A stretch of DNA of 56,324 nt from Clostridia bacterium (GCA_017457225.1 JAFTHW010000018.1:1-56324); one strand, 5' to 3'; positions 16,305-27,300 are shown, counted from the stretch's first letter. Notes: a model not told the origin generated them from the letters alone. Made by a program: numbers and translations.

Positions 16305-17129
16305 TTAGTCGTTGGGGCGTTTGATTTTTTGTCGAATCAATCTTCCCTCTTTTAAAGCATCGGAAAGCGCTTGTGAATCCTCGTTTTCCAACGCTTCTTT
16401 ATACACGTTCAGTTCTTGAATCAAGCCTTTAAGTTCCTCTAAAATATATTCTCGGTTGCAAAAATACAACTGCGTCCAGATCGTTTCGTCCACGCCTGCA
16501 ATCCGCGTCATATCTTGAAAACTACCGCCTGTAAATCCGTCGCACTCCCGGACCTGTTCGCTTTTTACGTATGCGTTAGAAACGATATGCGCGAGCTGGG
16601 AGGTTAACGCGATCTTGCGATCGTGTTCTTCCGCCGAACAAAGTACGATATTCCCAAAACCCATCTCCTGTACGTATTCCAAGGCTTCGTCCAACGACTC
16701 CTGCGAGGTGGAGGCGTTTACCGTTACCACGATATTCGCTCTTTGAAACAAAGTAGGCGAAGCGGATTGAATCCCGGAAGTCTCCTTACCTGCCATTGGA
16801 TGAAGTCCTACGTAACGGTACGCTCTATCCTTTTCCGCAACCGCTCGTTCGGGGGCTTGTTTTACACCGCATACGTCCATCACGAGCGCCCCGTTTTTAA
16901 ATGCGCCCTCCCGAAGATATTGCATAGTCGCTTTCGGAGGAATGGCAAGAAATACGACGTCGTATTGCGCCGTATCTTCCGCAATCCCCTGAATATACCC
17001 CGTTTCTTGCGCGTAACGGACGTTTTTTTCGTTTATATCGAATCCGTCGACGGAATATCCTGCGCTGGTCAATGCTCCGCTTACGGAGCCGCCGATGATT
17101 CCCAAACCGATAACCGCAACTTTTTTCAT
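16305..17129 (-). CDS. tyrA: Prephenate dehydrogenase
   Basis: Converts prephenate to 4-hydroxyphenylpyruvate with NAD(P)+, the committed step to tyrosine. It is 274 residues, the monofunctional form without chorismate mutase or a C-terminal ACT domain. The Rossmann motif GLGIIGGS is at residues 8-15; GLHPMAGKETSG near 108 holds the substrate-binding histidine; TSQLAHIVSNA near 182 and GGSFQDMTRIA near 206 are the usual helical-domain motifs. No other aromatic-pathway gene is next to it; it has its own promoter (17157-17185). Confidence 0.95.
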   Translation of the reverse strand: MKKVAVIGLGIIGGSVSGALTSAGYSVDGFDINEKNVRYAQETGYIQGIAEDTAQYDVVFLAIPPKATMQYLREGAFKNGALVMDVCGVKQAPERAVAEKDRAYRYVGLHPMAGKETSGIQSASPTLFQRANIVVTVNASTSQESLDEALEYVQEMGFGNIVLCSAEEHDRKIALTSQLAHIVSNAYVKSEQVRECDGFTGGSFQDMTRIAGVDETIWTQLYFCNREYILEELKGLIQELNVYKEALENEDSQALSDALKEGRLIRQKIKRPND

Positions 17130-17156
17130 AAGTACTCCTTTGTTTCTCTTTTATCC

Positions 17157-17185
17157 ATCATATCATATTCTTTCTAAAATTTCAA
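17157..17185 (-). promoter_or_regulatory. Promoter of tyrA
   Basis: TTGAAA (17180-17185), 17-base spacer, TATGAT (17157-17162), about 28 bases ahead of the start codon. Confidence 0.65.
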
Positions 17186-17213
17186 GCGTACGAACGAAAA
17201 AAACTGCGCATAT

Positions 17214-17243
17214 GAAAAAAACCTGCGTTTTTGACGCAAGTTT
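17214..17243 (-). terminator. Probable terminator after spoIIID
   Basis: Short stem TGCGT/ACGCA (17224-17228 with 17234-17238) extended imperfectly outward, followed on the minus strand by GGTTTTTTTC. It lies between the spoIIID stop and the tyrA promoter. Confidence 0.6.
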
Positions 17244-17249
17244 CTCCCG

Positions 17250-17510
17250 TTACGATTTTACAGACTCGTTTTTATACTTTTCCCGAGTAGCGATTCCGCC
17301 TCGGATGTGCCGCTCGCTTAAATTCAGATTCAACACTTTCCGAACCTGTTCGTATAAATCCTCATTTATGTATTTCAAACGTTCGGAAACGTCTTTATGT
17401 ACCGTTGATTTGCTGATAGAAAAATGCGCGGAACACGCCCGAACGGTACAACCCGTTTCAATGATGTATTCCGCGCATTTCAACGCTCGTTCTTCAATAT
17501 AATCCCACAA
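17250..17510 (-). CDS. spoIIID: Sporulation transcriptional regulator SpoIIID
   Basis: DNA-binding protein that switches mother-cell transcription from SigE to SigK programmes during sporulation. The 86 residues match the family end to end: start MWDYIEERALK (compare MHDYIKERTIK in Bacillus subtilis from memory), helix-turn-helix around FSISKSTVHKDVSERL near residues 29-44, and the RHIRGGIATREKYK tail near 67. The start codon is TTG, supported by GGAGG 9 bases upstream and by the N-terminal match. The gene stands alone between parC and tyrA. It indicates a spore-forming lineage, though not by itself an intact sporulation pathway. Confidence 0.96.
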   Translation of the reverse strand: MWDYIEERALKCAEYIIETGCTVRACSAHFSISKSTVHKDVSERLKYINEDLYEQVRKVLNLNLSERHIRGGIATREKYKNESVKS

Positions 17511-17589
17511 AATCCCCGACCTCCGAATTTTCGATTACGGAATATATCTATGTCGGTTTTTCAAAGATTATAACTATTTTCTCGGGATT

Positions 17590-20055
17590 TTATTCCCCTT
17601 TTTTATACGGTAAGGGAATGACGCGCTCTACCGAGCCTTCGTCGTAACGGGAATGCTTCTTCGCGCGCGCGCTTTGCATCGATACGAATACATCTTCAGT
17701 GGACAATTCGGAGACTGCGTGATTTTTCTGCACGACAGCGAGCATATAAGGCACGGTTACGTAACTTGCCGAAAGTACGCTTGCGCCCTCGCGGAGCGCT
17801 ACGATGATCGAGCCTTTTCTGTAACGCTTGGATTTCTCGATTTGCGAGGAAATGACGCGTTTAAATTTACCTTCGTCCGTCGCAATCACAATTTCGCCCT
17901 CTTCGCCGATTTGGGACATAAACACTACGCTATCCTCTTCACGGAGCATAATGCCGCGAACGCCCGTAGCGACTCTGCCTTGCGTAGGAATGTCGTCTTT
18001 CACCGCATTCAGACAGATTCCGTCTTTCGTCACGATCATAATGCTGACGTCTTCGCCTTTGTCCTCTTCGACGTTGATCACTTCGTCTTCGTCGTTGAGT
18101 TTTACCGCTTGGAAATAATCTTTCTTTTGATCGTATTCTATCCAATCCGTCTTTTTGATCATACCCGTCTTAGTAAAGAACAACAGATTTCCGTACGGAA
18201 TCTTTTCTCCAACGGCAAACAATGCGATAACTTTTTCACCCTGTTCGGCTTTGTCCGAAAGCTCTTTTAGGCTCACGCCCTCATCCGAAAGTTTGGAATC
18301 CGTCGGTAATTCGGAAATGTCGAGTTTGTGACAGTTCCCGTAATTCGTAAACGCAAAAATACGTTTATCCGTAACCGTTTTAAGGGTATGAAGCGCAATC
18401 AGTTGAGGTTTGTACTTGCCGTCAAGCAATTTCTCCAAGCCATCGACCTGTTTTCCGATCAAAACTTTAAACCGATCGTCCGCGGTATATACGAGAGTAC
18501 ATTTTACTCCCGCTTTTTTCTCCGTTGCTGCCGCGATCAAGCCGTCCGCCTCCTCTCTCGTATACACGAGTTTGGATTTTCTCGGAGTGGGATACGCGTC
18601 CTTGATCTCGGTGATTTCTTCCTTTACAACCTGCAACTGTAAATCTCCGCTCTTGGAGATTTCTTTCAGCCTCTTAATGAGTTTTTTGAGTTCTTTAAGT
18701 TCCTGCTCTAACTTATAAATCTCGAGCTTCGTCAAGCGGGCAAGGCGCAAATCGAGAATTGCCTGCGCCTGCGCGTCGGAAATGGAGAATCTCTCCATTA
18801 ATTTATGCCGTGCGTCCGCCGTGCTTTCGGATTTTTTAATAATCGCGATCACTTCGTCGATATTTTGAACGGCAATAATCAAGCCCTCCAAGATATGACA
18901 ACGCTGTTCCGCTTGATGTAAATCAAACAACGTACGGCGTTTGATGACCTGTTGTTGATATTTTACGTAATGGCGAATGATTTCCATCAATCCAAGCTGT
19001 TGGGGCTTGCCGTCTGCAATCACGACCATATTGATACCGAACGTGACTTCCAAATCGGTATATTTATACAGACATTTCAAAATACCGTCGATATCGGCGT
19101 CTTTCTTTACGCGAATGACGGCGCGCATACCCGTTCTGTCCGATTCGTCCGCTACGTGATCGATCCCTGCCAGCTCGTCTTTCTTTTCTTCGCGAAGATC
19201 TACTACTTTACGCAAAAGCTGCGCTTTGTTGACCTGATAAGGCAGCTCGGTGATGACGAGGTTGGTCTTACCGTTATCCGTCTTTTCCGCAATAATTTTC
19301 GCGCGGATCGTAATTTTACCCCTACCCGTTTTATACGCCTGAATCAACTCGTTTGCGATAATGATACCGCCTGTAGGGAAATCGGGCGAGGGTACGTATT
19401 CCATCATTTCTTCAAGGGAAATGGCGGGATTGTCAATATACGCCACGACGCCGTTAATCACTTCTTCCAAATTATGCGTGGGAATGTTCGTCGCTAAGCC
19501 AACGGCGATACCTGAAGCGCCGTTTACGAGCAGGTTGGGAAATCTACCGGGCAATACGTCCGGCTCTTTCAAGCTGTCGTCGAAATTCAACGAAAACGAA
19601 ACGGTTTCTTTGTCAATATCACGGAGCAATTCGAGCGCAAGAGGCTCCATTCTCGCTTCGGTATAACGCATCGCCGCGGCGGGGTCCCCGTCTACGGAGC
19701 CGAAGTTACCGTGACCGTTCACGAGCGTTTTTCCCATATTGAAATTCTGCGCCATACGCACCATCGCGTCGTAAACCGAACTGTCGCCGTGAGGGTGGTA
19801 TTTACCCATACAGTCACCGACAATACGCGCGCTTTTTTTGTGCGGTTTGTCGGGCGTTAAACCCATTTCGTTCATCGTATATAAAATACGTCTTTGTACG
19901 GGTTTCAAGCCGTCCTCTACACGCGGAAGCGCGCGGTCGAGAATAACAAACTCCGCATAAGGAAGCATCGAAGAATGAAGAACTTTTTCCAAAGGCTGAA
20001 CGTATAATTGTCCGGTGGGTTCCATAAATTCCGGTTCTTTTTTATTCTTCGCCAT
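17590..20055 (-). CDS. parC: Type IIA topoisomerase subunit A, probably topoisomerase IV ParC
   Basis: DNA cleavage-rejoining subunit of 821 residues. The winged-helix region has [20 protein letters not shown] near residues 75-95; the catalytic tyrosine is in AMRYTEARM near 129. Positions equal to E. coli GyrA Ser83 and Asp87 are Ser and Asp, the quinolone-sensitive state. The tower/coiled-coil has [11 protein letters not shown] near 440. The C-terminal beta-pinwheel (about 500-810) lacks a recognisable GyrA box (QRRGGRG type), and the partner is ParE-like, so ParC is favoured over GyrA. Its ATG lies inside the end of parE (14-base overlap) with AAGGAGGA 8 bases upstream. Only this one type IIA pair is in the window. 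Confidence 0.8.
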   Translation of the reverse strand: MAKNKKEPEFMEPTGQLYVQPLEKVLHSSMLPYAEFVILDRALPRVEDGLKPVQRRILYTMNEMGLTPDKPHKKSARIVGDCMGKYHPHGDSSVYDAMVRMAQNFNMGKTLVNGHGNFGSVDGDPAAAMRYTEARMEPLALELLRDIDKETVSFSLNFDDSLKEPDVLPGRFPNLLVNGASGIAVGLATNIPTHNLEEVINGVVAYIDNPAISLEEMMEYVPSPDFPTGGIIIANELIQAYKTGRGKITIRAKIIAEKTDNGKTNLVITELPYQVNKAQLLRKVVDLREEKKDELAGIDHVADESDRTGMRAVIRVKKDADIDGILKCLYKYTDLEVTFGINMVVIADGKPQQLGLMEIIRHYVKYQQQVIKRRTLFDLHQAEQRCHILEGLIIAVQNIDEVIAIIKKSESTADARHKLMERFSISDAQAQAILDLRLARLTKLEIYKLEQELKELKKLIKRLKEISKSGDLQLQVVKEEITEIKDAYPTPRKSKLVYTREEADGLIAAATEKKAGVKCTLVYTADDRFKVLIGKQVDGLEKLLDGKYKPQLIALHTLKTVTDKRIFAFTNYGNCHKLDISELPTDSKLSDEGVSLKELSDKAEQGEKVIALFAVGEKIPYGNLLFFTKTGMIKKTDWIEYDQKKDYFQAVKLNDEDEVINVEEDKGEDVSIMIVTKDGICLNAVKDDIPTQGRVATGVRGIMLREEDSVVFMSQIGEEGEIVIATDEGKFKRVISSQIEKSKRYRKGSIIVALREGASVLSASYVTVPYMLAVVQKNHAVSELSTEDVFVSMQSARAKKHSRYDEGSVERVIPLPYKKGE

Positions 20056-22234
20056 CGCCCGAGTCCTCCTTCTTCTTTTCTATCTTATCCATAAACGCGT
20101 CGCGCTTATTAAAGTTCGCGTATTTTGCCAGGAATTCCTTTCTTCCCTCGACTTTATCGCCCATCAGCGTCGTGATCATACGCTCCGCTTTCGCCGCGTC
20201 CTCTACGGTGACTTGCGTAAGGTTTCTCGTTGCGGGATTCATCGTCGTTTCCCACAGCTGATCGGCGCTCATTTCACCAAGACCTTTATAGCGTTGCAAC
20301 TGATAACCCTTTCCGATCTTTTCGATTTTCTCGTTGAGTTCTTTGTCGTCGTACGCGTACTCTACCTTATCCCCTTTATACACTTTATACAAAGGCGGCA
20401 TACCGATATACACGTGTCCCGCGTTGACGAGCGGACGCATATAGCGGAAGAAGAACGTCAACAAAATACAACGAATGTGCATACCGTCTTGGTCGGCATC
20501 GGATAAGATGATGACTTTATGATAATTGATTTTATCCAGTTTGAAATCGGGATCGATGCCTGCGCCGATCGCGCTGATCATCGTACGAATCTCTTCGTTT
20601 TCCAAAATCTGACTGAGTTTCTTTTTCTCTACGTTAAGCGGCTTACCGCGAAGAGGCAAAATAGATTGGAATTGCCGTACGCGCGCTTGTTTTGCCGTAC
20701 CGCCTGCCGAGTCACCCTCTACGATAAACATTTCGTTGAGTTCGGGTTTCTTTCCCGAGCAGCCCGCCAATTTCCCGATTAAAGTCAAGCCGTCGATCTT
20801 ATTCTTTTCTCTTGCGTTGTCTTTCGCTTGTTTCGCCGCAAGACGGACTTTCGCCGCGCCTTGCGCTTTTTTAATGATCTCCTCCATCGTCTTCTTATAG
20901 CCGCGGACGCTTTGGAGCATATTAAAGCCTTCGATTACCGTAGATTCTACCGCCGGACGAGCCTCCGTGTTGCCAAGCTTGGTCTTGGTCTGTCCCTCAA
21001 ATTGCACGCCCGTCATTTTGATAGACAATACGGCAGTCAAGCCCTCACGGAAATCGTCGCCTTGAAAGTTGGAATCTTTTTCTTTCAAAAATCCGTTGCT
21101 TCTCGCGTATTCGTTCAACGCGCGAACCATACCCGATTTGAAACCGATCTCGTGGTACCCTCCCTCGGGGGTGGGAATGTTATTGACGAAAGAGAACATA
21201 CTCTCCGTATAATCCCCCGTATGCTGAATGGCAAACTCCACCTGAATATTGTTTTTGGTCGTCTTATAATAAATGGGCGCGGAATACAGCTTCTTTTTCC
21301 CTTCGTTCAGGCTCTTGACGAAATCGGAAATACCGCCGTCATATTTGAATACCACGCGATAGGGTTCGCTTTCCAAAGCAAGCTCGTCCACTTCCGCAAA
21401 CAGGGATTGTTGGGGCGCTGCACCGCCGTCAAAATCGTCCGTTTCTTCGGGTGTTTCCTCTGTGGCGGTTTCTGCGCCCTCGTCTTCTTCCGTATTGTCG
21501 CCGCCAACGAACAACGTGCGACTGCGTTTCGCTTCCGCCATCGAGATTCTTTCGTCAATGAGTGTAATTTCAATGCCGCGATTCAAAAACGCCAATTCGT
21601 TCAAACGCTCTTCGACCGTCTCTAAATCGAAATCCACTTCGGAGAAAATCGTCGCGTCGGGTTTAAAACGGATCAACGACCCCTTGCGATTGGTGGGAAT
21701 TCCCGTCTCCGTCAAAGGTCCGTCGGGTTTACCGGCTTCCACTTTCTTCTTTCGAGCGTCGTATTTGGAGTGGAAACTCATCTTATATACGCGCTTGTTG
21801 CGGTAGACCTCTACCGTGAGCCATTCGGAAAGCGCGTTGGTAACCGACGCGCCTACTCCGTGCAAGCCGCCCGAATATTCATAGTTCCCCTGTCCGAACT
21901 TACCGCCGGCGTGCAATTTCGTAAAGACGAGCTGAACACCCGAAACTTTTTCTTTCGGGTGTATGTCAATGGGAATCCCTCGACCGTTGTCTTCTACCGA
22001 AGCGCTTCCGTCCGTATGAAGAACTACCTTGATTTTGTTTGCGTATCCGTTTGCCGCCTCGTCGATTGCGTTGTCAACGATTTCCCATAAAATATGGTGT
22101 AAACCTTTGATGCCCGTCGAACCGATATACATACCGGGACGCATACGTACGGCTTCCAACCCCTCTAAAACCATTAGGTTTTTCGCGCCGTATTCCTCCG
22201 TACCTTTCGTTTCTTTGTTTACTTCTTTTGCCAT
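20042..22234 (-). CDS. parE: Type IIA topoisomerase subunit B, probably topoisomerase IV ParE
   Basis: ATPase subunit of about 730 residues. The GHKL ATPase domain has [18 protein letters not shown] near residue 24, [10 protein letters not shown] near 50 and [10 protein letters not shown] near 117; the transducer has [11 protein letters not shown] near 400; the TOPRIM domain has EGDSAGG near 500 and SDADQDG near 575. Features such as [33 protein letters not shown] and [16 protein letters not shown] resemble ParE more than GyrB. An unusual acidic stretch of about 60 residues ([20 protein letters not shown] and after, about residue 250) interrupts the end of the ATPase domain. Start 22234 is set by GAGG 5 bases upstream. 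Confidence 0.82.
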   Translation of the reverse strand: MAKEVNKETKGTEEYGAKNLMVLEGLEAVRMRPGMYIGSTGIKGLHHILWEIVDNAIDEAANGYANKIKVVLHTDGSASVEDNGRGIPIDIHPKEKVSGVQLVFTKLHAGGKFGQGNYEYSGGLHGVGASVTNALSEWLTVEVYRNKRVYKMSFHSKYDARKKKVEAGKPDGPLTETGIPTNRKGSLIRFKPDATIFSEVDFDLETVEERLNELAFLNRGIEITLIDERISMAEAKRSRTLFVGGDNTEEDEGAETATEETPEETDDFDGGAAPQQSLFAEVDELALESEPYRVVFKYDGGISDFVKSLNEGKKKLYSAPIYYKTTKNNIQVEFAIQHTGDYTESMFSFVNNIPTPEGGYHEIGFKSGMVRALNEYARSNGFLKEKDSNFQGDDFREGLTAVLSIKMTGVQFEGQTKTKLGNTEARPAVESTVIEGFNMLQSVRGYKKTMEEIIKKAQGAAKVRLAAKQAKDNAREKNKIDGLTLIGKLAGCSGKKPELNEMFIVEGDSAGGTAKQARVRQFQSILPLRGKPLNVEKKKLSQILENEEIRTMISAIGAGIDPDFKLDKINYHKVIILSDADQDGMHIRCILLTFFFRYMRPLVNAGHVYIGMPPLYKVYKGDKVEYAYDDKELNEKIEKIGKGYQLQRYKGLGEMSADQLWETTMNPATRNLTQVTVEDAAKAERMITTLMGDKVEGRKEFLAKYANFNKRDAFMDKIEKKKEDSGDGEE

Positions 22235-22314
22235 TCTATCCTCAAATAAATACTTATTTTTTAACGATGTGTGTGTGACGAAGCGAAAAACGCCAAAATC
22301 CGCCAACTTATGTC

Positions 22315-22343
22315 ATTATAACACTTTTTTCCAAATTTTTCAA
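22315..22343 (-). promoter_or_regulatory. Promoter of parE-parC
   Basis: TTGAAA (22338-22343), 17-base spacer, TATAAT (22315-22320). The leader of about 75 bases shows no clear structure. Confidence 0.7.
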
Positions 22344-22371
22344 ACGTTTAAAGAAAAATTTTTTTCTCCGT

Positions 22372-23064
22372 TTAGCTCATTATTTGCAAAAAAGCAAGAA
22401 TTTCTTCAAAATTTCGGGCGGTATAATCGGGAAAATATCCCTCTTTCACCGCATTTCCGCGTGGATTGTACCAAACAGAAGTAATCCGCGCGTCGTTCGC
22501 CGCTTTGATATCTGCAGTCAAACTGTCCCCGATCCAAACGGCTCGCTCTTTCTCAAAATTGGGAATATGCGTGACTACGTACTCGGTATAAGCCGCCCCG
22601 GGCTTATTGCAGCCGATACAATCGGAAATGAAATAGTCTTCTACGTATTGTAATACTCCCGAAAGAGAAAACCGAGATTTTTGAATCCATTCCGTTCCGT
22701 TGGTCACAAGATAAACTTTTCCCGCTTCGCACAGTTTCTTTAAAAACGCTTCCGCGCCGTCCACGTAAATAGGTCGAGTCGATAAGGAGTGTAAATACAG
22801 TTGATTGAACGTTTCGCCGTCCACGCTCTTGATCCCCAACCGTTCCAAATACAAGGGAAAACGACGGACGATTAGTTCGTTTCTCGTCAATTCTTTGCGT
22901 TCCAACGCTTCCCATAAACTGTCGTTGAGAATTTTAAATTCGTCCGCGTACCGCTCTTCCCAAGGAATTCCGCTCTTTTCAAACGCCGCAATCAGCGACA
23001 CTTTGGACGAAGCGTGAAAATCAAGAATGGTATCGTCGGCGTCTACTAAAAAAATATTTTTCAT
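22372..23064 (-). CDS. HAD-superfamily hydrolase, YjjG-like
   Basis: Cytoplasmic phosphatase of 230 residues with the four HAD motifs: nucleophile DADDT at residues 8-12, LVTNGT near 119 (motif II threonine), a lysine in GCNKPGAAY near 152, and WIGDSLTADIKAAND near 177 (motif IV). The cap is helical and of C1 type. It resembles YjjG/YfnB enzymes that dephosphorylate nucleotides, some of them non-canonical pyrimidines; the exact substrate cannot be read. The start overlaps the helD stop by 4 bases (ATGA), so the two are translated together. Confidence 0.88.
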   Translation of the reverse strand: MKNIFLVDADDTILDFHASSKVSLIAAFEKSGIPWEERYADEFKILNDSLWEALERKELTRNELIVRRFPLYLERLGIKSVDGETFNQLYLHSLSTRPIYVDGAEAFLKKLCEAGKVYLVTNGTEWIQKSRFSLSGVLQYVEDYFISDCIGCNKPGAAYTEYVVTHIPNFEKERAVWIGDSLTADIKAANDARITSVWYNPRGNAVKEGYFPDYTARNFEEILAFLQIMS

Positions 23065-25463
23065 TTCCGCTCCTCTTTACCTGTCACAACCGCAAGCTCC
23101 TTTAAAGCGCGCGTATATGCGATGTATTTCTCGCTATCGCTCATTCCCTGCGGAACAACGACGACCGTCGTGAACTCCAAGCCCTTACTTTCGTACACGG
23201 TCATAATATTGATCTTGGTTTTGGAAACTTTTCCTTTTTCCGCAAGATCGTTGTAGGATTTCCGAAGGAGTTCCGCTTTTGTTTCCTCCGTGCAAATAAT
23301 GGCTTTTAATCCTTTTTTGTCTTTAAAAAACGACGTAATTTTCCTCGCGGGAATACTCTCCACCGCAGGGCCGTCAAACCCGATCGGTTGCATATTCAAC
23401 TGCAACGAATTCGCAACAAAATCCACGATTTGGTTGGTGTTACGGTAGTTTTGATTGAGCGTAAATTTCTGAAACTCGGGAAACGCCGTATCCCAATCTT
23501 CCACGAATCTCCAAGGCGTAACGTTTTGCGCCAGATCTCCGAACACGTTGAACGCCGCTTTTTTGTTGATCTTTCGCAGCAAGTCGTACTCCCGAGCGGA
23601 AATGTCCTGCGCTTCGTCGACGAATACGTAGGAATACGCAGGCGAAAGGGACTCGCTGAGCCCCGCGCAAATCACGCAGAGCGCATACGCGTCCGAGCGG
23701 TACATTTTCCTTGAAGTCATACCGTACGAAGTTTTGTATTTCTTTACCGTTTCACGATAGAAATAACGGACGATATCCACAAAATCTTCGCTTCCGCCGA
23801 TTTCCGTAAACGTCTTTTCTCCCCGTAAATACGCGTAGAATTCCGAAAACGCTACGTTATTCTCCCCGATCGAAAAAACACGCTCTTTGACTTTTGCGAT
23901 CTCTTCTAAAATTTCTTTTCTGCGCTCGATACGATCGGCGTACATATATACGTCTACGCCCCCTACGACGCGGTGGAATCTTTTTAAATCGAAAATTTCT
24001 TTTTCCAACCCTACGCGCAACTCTTCCAGGTCTTGCTCGGTTTCCGCAACCACTCGGTCGGTATAGCGCGCGACGAATGCCGCGCTTTTATAAAACGCAA
24101 TCACCTGACGGTAAAAATATTCGGGATTTTTTGCCTGCTCGCTTTTTAAAACGCCGTCCAAAAAGTCCTCGACCGTCAAAATCCCGTTGATCAGTTCTCT
24201 AAACGGTTTGGTATAATAGAGTCCCCCCTCTTTGCGTTCTTTGATTTCACCAAGAACACAACGGCGAACACGCGTCGAAGCATTTTTGATCCCCTCGTAC
24301 GCCGCAAGCTGTTTTTTGCAATCGGAAATAATATCCGCGATAAACTCCTTACACTCCTCGCCCGTAAACAAGCCGTACAAACTGTCGTAGGCTTTATGGA
24401 GTTTTTTATTCACGTCCGTCACAAATTTTGTAGAATATACGTAACGGAGATAATCGGGATTTTCTTTTTGCGTAACGTCTATTTTATCCGACAAGTCGAT
24501 TTTCGCATTTTTCAAAACCTGCAAAAAATATTCGTACGCCGTAACCGTCTTGACCCGTTCGATCTCCAAGATCTCCGCGAGTTCGTCTATGAAAGCATTG
24601 AACGAATTGCTGGGCGTGATCACGAGAACGTCTCTTGTACGAATATCCTCGTTATTATACATCAAATAACTCAAACGGTGGAGCATCACCATCGTTTTTC
24701 CGCTCCCTGCGCAGCCTTGCAATACGAAATTCGTCTTTTCAGGACAGGTAATGATTTCGTACTGTTGTTCTTGAATGGTTTCGATAATATCCCGAACCGC
24801 CGCTTCTTCCTTTCTCGCCCTGATAATCTCTCGCAGATACGGATCGAGTACGTTTTCCTCGTCCCGATCGGCAATCTCTTCCGCGGACAAATACTCTTTT
24901 AAGGATAAATACTCATTTTTAAAATCCAGCACTTTCCCGCTCTTGGCGCGAATGGCTCTACGCAAAATCGTCTTATATTCGTATTCGTTGATGGAAAACG
25001 ACGAACAACTCTTTTGATAATATCTTCTCGCAACGGGCGCGCGCCAATCCACGATCTCGAGCTTAACGTCCCCTCTTTTACCGATATAATAACTGTTATA
25101 TCCCTCTACGTTGTCGACGAGATCCATTCGGGCAAAGTACGGCTCGTTAAAGAAAGGCTTGAACGAATCGATCTTTTCTTTCCGTTTCGCGATCTCGTCC
25201 AATAACAGATTAATCTTGCGATAGTTCTCCGCCGTATTCTCTTCCTTTTCGAGTTTGGAAATCTCCTCTTTCGCTTCTTCGATCGCTTTTTTGTGCGCGT
25301 GAATACGTACGATGCGCAACATCTGCATCACCGCGGCGATATGTTCGTCTTCGTACTCCTTTTGTTTTTCTTCGTCCAAAAGGGACAAAAACCATTCGTG
25401 ATCCCCCGATTTTTTCGGGTCGATCAGACTTGTCAGTTGTTTGTAGGGAAATTTCTTCGACAT
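23061..25463 (-). CDS. helD: HelD-type UvrD/Rep-like helicase
   Basis: A superfamily 1 ATPase of 800 residues. HelD proteins pull stalled RNA polymerase off DNA and recycle it. The N-terminal coiled-coil arm is visible (about residues 35-95, rich in Glu and Lys); YIGKRGDVKLEIVDWRAPVARRYY follows near 130, a family mark; Walker A GCAGSGKTMVMLHR is near 245; the DEAQD box lies in YVFVDEAQDISAREYD near 610; and the last motif VYESKGLEFTTVVV near 745. The start at 25463 (MSKKFPYK) has AAGGAG just upstream; the longer frame adds 26 unmatched residues. It is co-transcribed with the HAD gene. Confidence 0.9.
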   Translation of the reverse strand: MSKKFPYKQLTSLIDPKKSGDHEWFLSLLDEEKQKEYEDEHIAAVMQMLRIVRIHAHKKAIEEAKEEISKLEKEENTAENYRKINLLLDEIAKRKEKIDSFKPFFNEPYFARMDLVDNVEGYNSYYIGKRGDVKLEIVDWRAPVARRYYQKSCSSFSINEYEYKTILRRAIRAKSGKVLDFKNEYLSLKEYLSAEEIADRDEENVLDPYLREIIRARKEEAAVRDIIETIQEQQYEIITCPEKTNFVLQGCAGSGKTMVMLHRLSYLMYNNEDIRTRDVLVITPSNSFNAFIDELAEILEIERVKTVTAYEYFLQVLKNAKIDLSDKIDVTQKENPDYLRYVYSTKFVTDVNKKLHKAYDSLYGLFTGEECKEFIADIISDCKKQLAAYEGIKNASTRVRRCVLGEIKERKEGGLYYTKPFRELINGILTVEDFLDGVLKSEQAKNPEYFYRQVIAFYKSAAFVARYTDRVVAETEQDLEELRVGLEKEIFDLKRFHRVVGGVDVYMYADRIERRKEILEEIAKVKERVFSIGENNVAFSEFYAYLRGEKTFTEIGGSEDFVDIVRYFYRETVKKYKTSYGMTSRKMYRSDAYALCVICAGLSESLSPAYSYVFVDEAQDISAREYDLLRKINKKAAFNVFGDLAQNVTPWRFVEDWDTAFPEFQKFTLNQNYRNTNQIVDFVANSLQLNMQPIGFDGPAVESIPARKITSFFKDKKGLKAIICTEETKAELLRKSYNDLAEKGKVSKTKINIMTVYESKGLEFTTVVVVPQGMSDSEKYIAYTRALKELAVVTGKEERK

Positions 25464-25578
25464 ACTCTCCTTTCCTGCCTTATTTTTAATCATAACATAT
25501 TTTTTCAAAAAAGGAAAGGATTTGACGGAAAATTTTTCCAACAATTTTTTTCGACGGAATTCGACTTCTAAAAACCAA

Positions 25579-25610
25579 GAAAAAGCGCTCCGTAGTCAAA
25601 CGGAACGCTA
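25579..25610 (-). terminator. Terminator after argS
   Basis: AGCGCTCCGT (25584-25593) pairs with ACGGAACGCT (25600-25609), one mismatch, 6-base loop, followed by TTTTTC on the minus strand and by TTTTT on the plus strand. Confidence 0.8.
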
Positions 25611-25614
25611 CTTT

Positions 25615-27300
25615 TTACATCTTATCGGGAATACCGATGCCCAGAAGCGCAAACGCGTTTTTGAGCGCCTGCAAACTCGCCACCGTGAGCGCAAGACGGA
25701 AATTTTTCGTCGTTTCGTCTTCCGCGGACAGGATCTTGCAATCAAAATAGAATTTATTGAATTTTTGCGCTACGTCTACGGCAAAACGGGAAATGAACGA
25801 AGGCTCGTATTTCTCCGCTGCCGAACGAACCACTTCGGGGAATTCCGCAATCGCTTTTACGAGCTCGATCTCCTCCGTTGAAAGCTCGGGAATTTCGTAA
25901 GCTTCGGGAACTCCGCCTTTTTGCAATACGGAATTTGCTCTCGCGCAGGTATATTGCACGTAAACGCTGGTTTCGCCGTCAAAATTCAAAACTTTATCGT
26001 AAGAAAATACGATGTCTTTGATCTTGCTGTTATAGAGCGCTCCGAATACCACCGCGCCTACGCCGACTTTTTTCGCAACGTCTTCTTTGTTTTCAAGATT
26101 GGGATTCTTATCGTCAATGATCTTATACGCTTTTTCGATACATTTTTGAATAACGTCTTCCAAAAAGACTACGTTGCCCTTTCTCGTGGACATCGTACCC
26201 TCTTCCAACGACACCATACCGTATGCGACGTGCACAAGATCTTTCGACCACTCTTTTCCCATCAGTTCCAACGCCTTAAAGAACTGTTTAAAGTGCAAAT
26301 TCTGCTGGTACGCCACCACGTACAGACATTTGTGGAAATCGTATTCTTTCTTTCTATACGCTGCCGCCGCCATATCGCGCGTTGCGTACAACGAGCTTCC
26401 GTCCGATTTCAAAATAATGCAAGGCGGCATTCCGTATTCTTCCAAATCGACTACTTGCGCCCCGCGGCTCTCCACCAACAAACCCTTTTCCTTGAGTTCG
26501 TCCACGATAGGTTGCATTTTATCTGAGTAAAAACTCTCGCCGGCATAGGAATCAAAACGGATATCCAACATTTCGTAAATACGCTGCACGTCTTTTAAGG
26601 TCAATTCCTTAAACCACGTGAAAAGAGCGTAACACTCCTCGTCCCCCTGCTCGATCTTTTTGAAATACGCGCGGGCTTCATCCTCGTATTCGGGATGTTC
26701 CTCTACTTCTTTGTGGAAACGTACGTACAGCTCGTTCAAAGCGCGAATTCCGCCCTTATCTACCGTTTCCTTATCCCCCCAGCGTTTGTATGCGGAAATG
26801 AGTTTTCCAAACTGCGTACCGTAGTCGCCGAGATGGTTGATTCCCACCGTTTTATACCCAAGGAAATGGAAGATACGGTACAGCGCGCCGCCGAGTACAG
26901 TCGTCGAAAGATGTCCGATATGGAACGGTTTTGCAATATTGATGGAAGAATAGTCGATACAGATCGTCTTACCCTCGCCCTCGTTGGAAGCGCCGAATGC
27001 GTCTTTTTCCGTTAAAATTTTCTCGAGCGTACTCCGCACGAAACCACTCTTATTGATTTTAAAATTCAAATAGCCGTTCACGGCGGATACTTCGCTGATC
27101 ACGTCGTCCGTCGCAACCGAATTTTTGAGCTCCTCCGCGATCATTACGGGGCTTTTGCGGAGCACTTTGGCAAACTTAAAACAAGGCAACGCAAAATCGC
27201 CCATTTCGAGATTGGGAGGGAGCGCCAACGAATCGTACACTTCCTCTTCCGTAACTCCGTCTACTTTGATTTTTTCCGCAATATATTTCTTGTAATCCAT
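25615..27300 (-). CDS. argS: Arginyl-tRNA synthetase
   Basis: Class I synthetase charging tRNA-Arg; 561 residues, normal length. An N-terminal Add-1 domain (about 1-95) recognises the tRNA D loop. The class I HIGH motif is in IAKPFHIGHLSTT near residue 130, and the KMSK counterpart reads STRKGNVVFL near 355, the degenerate form usual for ArgRS. The C-terminal helical anticodon-binding domain ends ALLGIGIPDKM, a standard ArgRS tail. Transcribed alone from the promoter at 27337-27365. Confidence 0.97.
   Translation of the reverse strand: MDYKKYIAEKIKVDGVTEEEVYDSLALPPNLEMGDFALPCFKFAKVLRKSPVMIAEELKNSVATDDVISEVSAVNGYLNFKINKSGFVRSTLEKILTEKDAFGASNEGEGKTICIDYSSINIAKPFHIGHLSTTVLGGALYRIFHFLGYKTVGINHLGDYGTQFGKLISAYKRWGDKETVDKGGIRALNELYVRFHKEVEEHPEYEDEARAYFKKIEQGDEECYALFTWFKELTLKDVQRIYEMLDIRFDSYAGESFYSDKMQPIVDELKEKGLLVESRGAQVVDLEEYGMPPCIILKSDGSSLYATRDMAAAAYRKKEYDFHKCLYVVAYQQNLHFKQFFKALELMGKEWSKDLVHVAYGMVSLEEGTMSTRKGNVVFLEDVIQKCIEKAYKIIDDKNPNLENKEDVAKKVGVGAVVFGALYNSKIKDIVFSYDKVLNFDGETSVYVQYTCARANSVLQKGGVPEAYEIPELSTEEIELVKAIAEFPEVVRSAAEKYEPSFISRFAVDVAQKFNKFYFDCKILSAEDETTKNFRLALTVASLQALKNAFALLGIGIPDKM

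Noticed and set aside
17590-22234. Naming the topoisomerase pair gyrB-gyrA
   Set aside because: The subunit B motifs are closer to ParE and the A subunit has no clear GyrA box; a phylogeny would decide.
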